From assembly GCA_963746905.1 (NCBI GenBank), contig CAVVCY010000002.1, positions 310,001 through 374,000 of the forward strand: a DNA stretch of 64,000 nt. Direction: 5' to 3'. The notes under the pieces were generated by a model, which saw only the letters and a program-made list of their open reading frames with translations, was not told where the DNA came from and did no database searches. How positions within the stretch are numbered: position 1 is the first letter of the stretch; every line of letters begins with the position of its first letter. Origin of the DNA: JALYNX01 sp963746905. Its GTDB lineage: Bacteria > Actinomycetota > Acidimicrobiia > Spongiisociales > ZC4RG35. A program made the translations under genes and the position numbers. Positions 60,151 to 64,000 of the stretch are shown piece by piece.

Positions 60151-62016
60151 TCAGCCCTTCTTCAGCTCCAGGATCTCGTAGGTGGTGTTCCGCAGGGCCG
60201 GAGATCGGCCCGCAGCCTCGATCGCCTCACGGAACTGCTGAGGCGTGACTTCCTGGCCGTGCTCGGCGCCGGCCGACCGCGTGATGATCTCCCCCATCAG
60301 GGTTCCCCCTAAATCATTGCAACCCGCATCGAGCAGGCGGCGCCCGCCATCGAGCCCGAGCTTCACCCAGGAGGCCTGGATATTGGGGACCAGACCGTCG
60401 AGGGCGATTCGGGACACCGCGTGGATGAGGACGACTTCGTCCCAGGTGGGCCCGGGCCGGGCCCGTCCCCGGAGGAAGATCGGTGAGCCCATGTGGACGA
60501 ACGGAAGGGGGACCATCTCGGTGAACCCGCCGGTGCGCTGCTGGATTTTGATGATGACGTCGAGGTGCTTGGCCCACGACCTGGGGTGGTCGATGTGGCC
60601 GAACATGATCGTCGAGGTCGCCCGCAGCCCGAGCTCGTGAGCCGTGATCATCACTTCGGCCCATTGCGAGGTTCGGATCTTGTCGGGACAGAGATGGGTT
60701 CGAACCTCGTCGTCGAGGATCTCTGCCGCCGTGCCGGGGAGGGTTCCCAACCCGGCCTCTTTGAGCTCCTCGAGGAACTGTCGGACCGGGATGCCGAGAG
60801 TGTGTGCCCCCTGCCAGACCTCGAGGGGGGTGAAGCCGTGGATGTGCATGTCAGGCAACTCGGCCTTTATCGATCGGACAACGTCGACATAGAAGTTGCC
60901 GGTGAAGTCGGGGTGGATGCCCCCCTGAAGTGTGACCTCGGTGGCGCCCCGGGCCCAGGCCTCCCTGGCATTGCCGACGATCTCGTCGATCCCCATCAAG
61001 TAGGGCTCTCCGCGCAGATTCAGGCTCTTCGGACCTTTGGAGAAGGCGCAGAACCCGCACTTGAAATAGCACAGGTTGGTGTAGTTGATGTTGCGATTGA
61101 CCACATAAGTGACCGTGTCCCCCACTGCCTGCTCTCGAAGCCGATCGGCTACGTAGGCGATGGCGTCGACCTGGTCCCCGCGAGCGCCGAATAGCGCCTC
61201 GACCTCCGGGGTCGTAGGACGGCGGCCCTCGAGAGACCGCTCCAGGATCGGTGCCAGCTCACCGGCAGCCGAAAAGCCTTCCGGGGCGGAACCCGCGACC
61301 CAGGAGGAGTCCATCCACTCTGCCGAGAATCGATGTTCGGGGACAGGCGGCTCCAGATCTTTGCCCGGCGCCCATATGTGGCGGGGCCTGGCGACGCCCG
61401 AGCCGTCGACCTGGCTGAGCCAGACCTTGAAAATCTCCGAGGAAAGCATCTCGCGGGCCTCGTCGATCTCGACTCCTGGAGGAAAGACGGTGCGCTCGAC
61501 GAGGAGGCACGAGCCCAGAGCTTCACGGAGCTGCCCGATCCGTTCCACATCCCAGTCCCGCAAGAGCAGGTCGCCGGCTCCCAGGTCGACCATTCGCACG
61601 GCCTGAACCACATCATCGACGAATACGGAGACCGAGGCCTCGATGCCAGGGAGTGAGACCAGTTGCGCCATCTCCTCGACGGTCGATCGGGTGGCCCGAA
61701 GAAAAGCGGCGCCGGACCTCGCAAGCCCGTCGAGGATTGATTCCCGTGTGGCGTCGCCGACGACCGTGAGCCGCCACCCGGGAATCCCCTTGGAGGAAAG
61801 GGTCAAGGCGTCCTCGGGCCCGACAACCCACGCCGCGGGCTCGGCATCACCGATGGTGGAGCTGGTGGCCAGCACTCCCCCGGCGGCCGCCCCGGCCAGA
61901 TCCTCGGCGTTGGGATCGATGAGCTCCACGGTGGTGGTCCCCTCTCGGCGCCTGCTTTCGGCTGCGAGTTGGGCCATGGTCTCGGAAGGTCTCAATCTCA
62001 AGAAGGTGACGGTCAT
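60151..62016 (-). CDS. cofH: FO synthase subunit 2 (CofH) with an extra N-terminal region of about 255 residues
   Basis: Transfers the tyrosine-derived hydroxybenzyl group to 5-amino-6-ribitylaminouracil, making with CofG the deazaflavin FO of coenzyme F420. Residues from about 262 to 621 form the radical-SAM CofH domain: TYVVNRNINYTNLC, CxxxCxxC at 316/320/323, VTLQGGIHPDFTGNFYVDVV, GTAAEILDDEVR, STIMFGHIDHP, GGFTEMVPLPFVHMGSP and NDLGGTLMGEII. The first 255 or so residues are not in ordinary CofH. They look like an alternating alpha/beta region (SVFVDDVVQAVRMVDLGAGDL, REMLSSEIFKVWL) that I cannot assign. The ATG overlaps the cofG stop (ATGA). The frame is unbroken. Confidence 0.92.
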   Translation of the reverse strand: MTVTFLRLRPSETMAQLAAESRRREGTTTVELIDPNAEDLAGAAAGGVLATSSTIGDAEPAAWVVGPEDALTLSSKGIPGWRLTVVGDATRESILDGLARSGAAFLRATRSTVEEMAQLVSLPGIEASVSVFVDDVVQAVRMVDLGAGDLLLRDWDVERIGQLREALGSCLLVERTVFPPGVEIDEAREMLSSEIFKVWLSQVDGSGVARPRHIWAPGKDLEPPVPEHRFSAEWMDSSWVAGSAPEGFSAAGELAPILERSLEGRRPTTPEVEALFGARGDQVDAIAYVADRLREQAVGDTVTYVVNRNINYTNLCYFKCGFCAFSKGPKSLNLRGEPYLMGIDEIVGNAREAWARGATEVTLQGGIHPDFTGNFYVDVVRSIKAELPDMHIHGFTPLEVWQGAHTLGIPVRQFLEELKEAGLGTLPGTAAEILDDEVRTHLCPDKIRTSQWAEVMITAHELGLRATSTIMFGHIDHPRSWAKHLDVIIKIQQRTGGFTEMVPLPFVHMGSPIFLRGRARPGPTWDEVVLIHAVSRIALDGLVPNIQASWVKLGLDGGRRLLDAGCNDLGGTLMGEIITRSAGAEHGQEVTPQQFREAIEAAGRSPALRNTTYEILELKKG

Positions 62017-63152
62017 GACGCTCCGACGTGCTGGGGGATGTGGGCAAGGCCATCGCCATCTGACGAGGCAACAACGCTGTCATACAAGTCGGGATGGATC
62101 CATTCCGGTGTGATGAACTCCGGATAGACGGGGAGCCGGGGCCGGAGCGTGAAGCCGGCGCTCTCCGTTCGGCGTTTGAGTTGGTCGAGGTGGGGCCATG
62201 GCGCTTCCGGGTTGACCCAATCAATGGTGAGGGGTGACACCCCACCCCAGTCATTGATTCCGGCATCGAGGTACACCTCGAAGCGCTCGGTGAGATTTGG
62301 CGGGACTTGGACGTTCGCCTCGGCTCCCATGATCCACCTCGCCAGGGCAACGACCCTGGCAAACCATCTCGGCACCGGCTCGGCAGACCACCGCATCGGA
62401 GTGTCGGCCTTCGCCCGGAAGTTCTGGATGATCACCTCCTGGATCGCACCCGTCTCGTCTGACAGTCGCCGGAGCTCAAAGAGGGAGTCGACTATCTCAC
62501 TTGGGCGCTCGCCGATCCCGATCAGGACGCCAGTCGTAAACGGGACGTTGTTCCTTCCAGCCGCCTCGATCGTCGCCACCCGCAGGCCAGGCTCCTTGTC
62601 CGGGCAGTTGTGATGGGGCATGCCCGGCTCCATGAGCCGCGGTGAGATGTTCTCCAACATCATCCCCATAGAGGGATTGGTCGGTCGGAGCCGTCTCATC
62701 TCGTCGTCTCCCATCAGACCCGGGTTGGCGTGGGGATACAGCGCGGTCTCGGCTCGGACCAGGGCCGACATCTCGGACACATACTCGATCGTCGATGAGT
62801 GGCCCTTCCCGGCCAGGAACTCGACAGCCTGCGGCCAGCGATCCTCCGGGCGGTCACCGAGCGTGAACAGAGCTTCGGTGCACCCTGCTTCGTCGCCGGC
62901 CTGAGCCACGGCGAGGACCTCGTCCGGCTCGAGATAGAGACCGCCGGCGCCGGGTGGCTTGGCGAAGGTGCAATAGGTGCAGCGATCGTTGCAAAGCGTG
63001 GTCAGCGGGATGAAGACCTTGCGGCTGTATGTGACCGTCCGCCCATGGCCCAGGTCGCGAAGACGCCGCGCTTCGGCGAGCAGTGGCTCGTCCTCAGCCG
63101 CGCCATCCAGATAGCGAAGGGCCAGGTCGGGATCGGGGTCAGGATGCATCAC
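62013..63152 (-). CDS. cofG: FO synthase subunit 1 (CofG)
   Basis: 379 residues. Radical-SAM enzyme that cyclises the CofH product to FO. Cluster cysteines in TTLCNDRCTYC (54, 58, 61), then EALFTLGDRPEDRW, YPHANPGLMG, NPSMGMMLENISPRLMEPG, GVLIGIGERPSEIVDSL, VIIQNFRAKADTPM and NDWGGVSPLTIDWVNPE. Start is one of two tandem ATGs (63152, 63149). Most actinomycetes fuse CofG and CofH as FbiC; here they are separate but overlapping genes in the order cofG-cofH. The other F420 genes (fbiA, fbiB, fbiD) are not in the window. Confidence 0.96.
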   Translation of the reverse strand: MMHPDPDPDLALRYLDGAAEDEPLLAEARRLRDLGHGRTVTYSRKVFIPLTTLCNDRCTYCTFAKPPGAGGLYLEPDEVLAVAQAGDEAGCTEALFTLGDRPEDRWPQAVEFLAGKGHSSTIEYVSEMSALVRAETALYPHANPGLMGDDEMRRLRPTNPSMGMMLENISPRLMEPGMPHHNCPDKEPGLRVATIEAAGRNNVPFTTGVLIGIGERPSEIVDSLFELRRLSDETGAIQEVIIQNFRAKADTPMRWSAEPVPRWFARVVALARWIMGAEANVQVPPNLTERFEVYLDAGINDWGGVSPLTIDWVNPEAPWPHLDQLKRRTESAGFTLRPRLPVYPEFITPEWIHPDLYDSVVASSDGDGLAHIPQHVGAS

Positions 63153-63162
63153 GTCGAGAACT

Positions 63163-63939
63163 TCAGGCTATGCCGGACGAGGAGGCTTCGGTCACACCAC
63201 CGTCAACCGGCAAAATGACTCCTGTCATCCAATCAGCGGCGTCAGAGGCCAGGAAGACGATTGCCCTCGCCACGTCCTCCGGAGTTCCGAGGCGCCCCAA
63301 GGGATGCATGCGGGCGGCCATGGGCTCATCGGCCCATAGCATCTCGGAGAGCCTCGTCTTGACCACCGCGGGAGCAACGGCATTCACCCTGATCCCCGGC
63401 GCAAGCTCGAAGGCGAGCTGACGGGTCATATGCACTAACCCCGCCTTGGAGATGTTGTAGGCGCCGGTGACCGCGCTGGCGCGAAGACCCCCCACTGATG
63501 CCACGTTGACGATCGAGCCTCCGTTCTTGCCCATCGAAGCCCGGTATGCGGCACGAACCCAGAGCAGCGGGGCGCGCAGATTCACGGCCCACGTCTTGTC
63601 CAACGCTCCGAGATCGACATCCATGAGGGGACCAGCCGAAGGATTGGTGCCCGCGTTGTTGATGAGGATGTCGCAAGACCCGAACCGCTCGACAGTCTGC
63701 GCAACTGCGTCGTCAGCCGACTCCTCGGAGTCCGAACGAGACGGAAGGGCCAGGATCTGCTCGAGAGCGACTCCGGCGGCCTCCAGCTCGGCAGCGGCTT
63801 GTGCGATCGTCTCCGCCTTGCGCGATGTGATGGTGACGCCTGCCGCACCGCTCCTGGCCAGCTCGAGGGCCGTGGCGAGGCCGATGCCCCGACTCGCTCC
63901 GGTCACCAGGGCGACCTTGCCTTCAACCGAGATCTGCAT
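63163..63939 (-). CDS. Short-chain dehydrogenase/reductase (SDR)
   Basis: 258 residues, classical SDR: TGASRGIGLATALELARSG (NAD(P)-binding), INNAGTNPSAGP (NNAG), IVNVASVGG with catalytic Ser, and YNISKAGLVHM (Tyr-x3-Lys). The ending GVILPVDGG is typical of FabG-like oxidoreductases. The residue after the second strand (TSRKAET) favours NADP. It lies 10 bases upstream of cofG on the same strand and may share its transcript. Substrate unknown. Only 61 bases follow to the window edge, with no further gene seen. Confidence 0.9.
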   Translation of the reverse strand: MQISVEGKVALVTGASRGIGLATALELARSGAAGVTITSRKAETIAQAAAELEAAGVALEQILALPSRSDSEESADDAVAQTVERFGSCDILINNAGTNPSAGPLMDVDLGALDKTWAVNLRAPLLWVRAAYRASMGKNGGSIVNVASVGGLRASAVTGAYNISKAGLVHMTRQLAFELAPGIRVNAVAPAVVKTRLSEMLWADEPMAARMHPLGRLGTPEDVARAIVFLASDAADWMTGVILPVDGGVTEASSSGIA

Positions 63940-64000
63940 AATGCTCCTGTGGACCGATCCACGACGACTTTCGTAGCGACGCGACGGGACTCGACACCCT

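Noticed and set aside
1..64000. CRISPR arrays, toxin-antitoxin pairs or restriction-modification genes.
   Set aside because: None of their repeat patterns or protein motifs were seen on either strand.

Overview
The window is a gene-dense, high-GC chromosomal segment of an actinomycete (Actinomycetota). Supporting signals are LexA boxes of the TCGAAC-N4-GTTCGA type, a Gly-Cys-Val tRNA cluster, coenzyme F420 genes with several luciferase-like (LLM) oxidoreductases, a RamB-type regulator beside the glyoxylate-shunt genes, and the block nrdR / LysM protein / lexA / dapF / miaA / miaB / recA, which resembles the mycobacterial order. RNase Y, and cofG and cofH as separate genes instead of a fused fbiC, suggest a deep-branching class such as Acidimicrobiia; that placement is inference.

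Layout. 1-1.1 kb: partial ArsR-type regulator with a palindrome at its promoter, three tRNAs, dut. 1.2-16 kb: nucleic-acid maintenance and RNA modification: nrdR, an SOS-type LysM protein divergent from lexA across five LexA boxes, dapF-miaA-miaB-rny, recA with a full-length intein, thpR, cinA, rimO, then an archaeal-type GAPDH-like enzyme. 16-25 kb: a two-permease ABC-2 exporter, aceA/aceB with ramB, an S10 peptidase and an AhpD-like protein. 25-36 kb: a three-gene 2-oxoacid dehydrogenase operon, ftsK, RNase J, dapA and a P-loop kinase/LLM fusion. 36-41 kb: thioredoxin-like protein, cyclophilin, RRM protein and a divergent zinc-uptake locus around one Zur-like box. 41-43.7 kb: a less conserved patch with a small anchored protein carrying a duplicated YW motif and a LuxR-regulator remnant. 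43.7-54.7 kb: glpD, small membrane proteins, an M16 peptidase, a VWA/metalloprotease-like plus MoxR-type ATPase pair, a LOG-family protein, a BtpA-family protein and an HD-GYP protein. 54.7-64 kb: an Lhr helicase, an LLM protein, the F420 genes cofG-cofH and a short-chain dehydrogenase.

Two themes cut across the window. First, at least ten conserved genes (lexA, rny, rimO, a membrane lipid-anchor-type protein, aceB, ramB, pdhA, pdhC, znuA and others) are broken by single-base shifts, nearly all of them one extra base. The protein is well conserved on both sides of each break, so uncorrected sequencing or assembly error is much likelier than gene decay. Second, a short palindromic GC-rich repeat family occurs at three loci: it encodes the tail of RimO, fills the interdomain linker of the E2 acyltransferase in three copies, and sits in one intergenic gap.

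The best candidates for something undescribed are this coding-tolerant repeat family, the VWA/MoxR pair whose ATPase has altered Walker motifs, the CofH with an unrecognised N-terminal region of about 255 residues, the kinase/LLM fusion and the duplicated-motif membrane protein.
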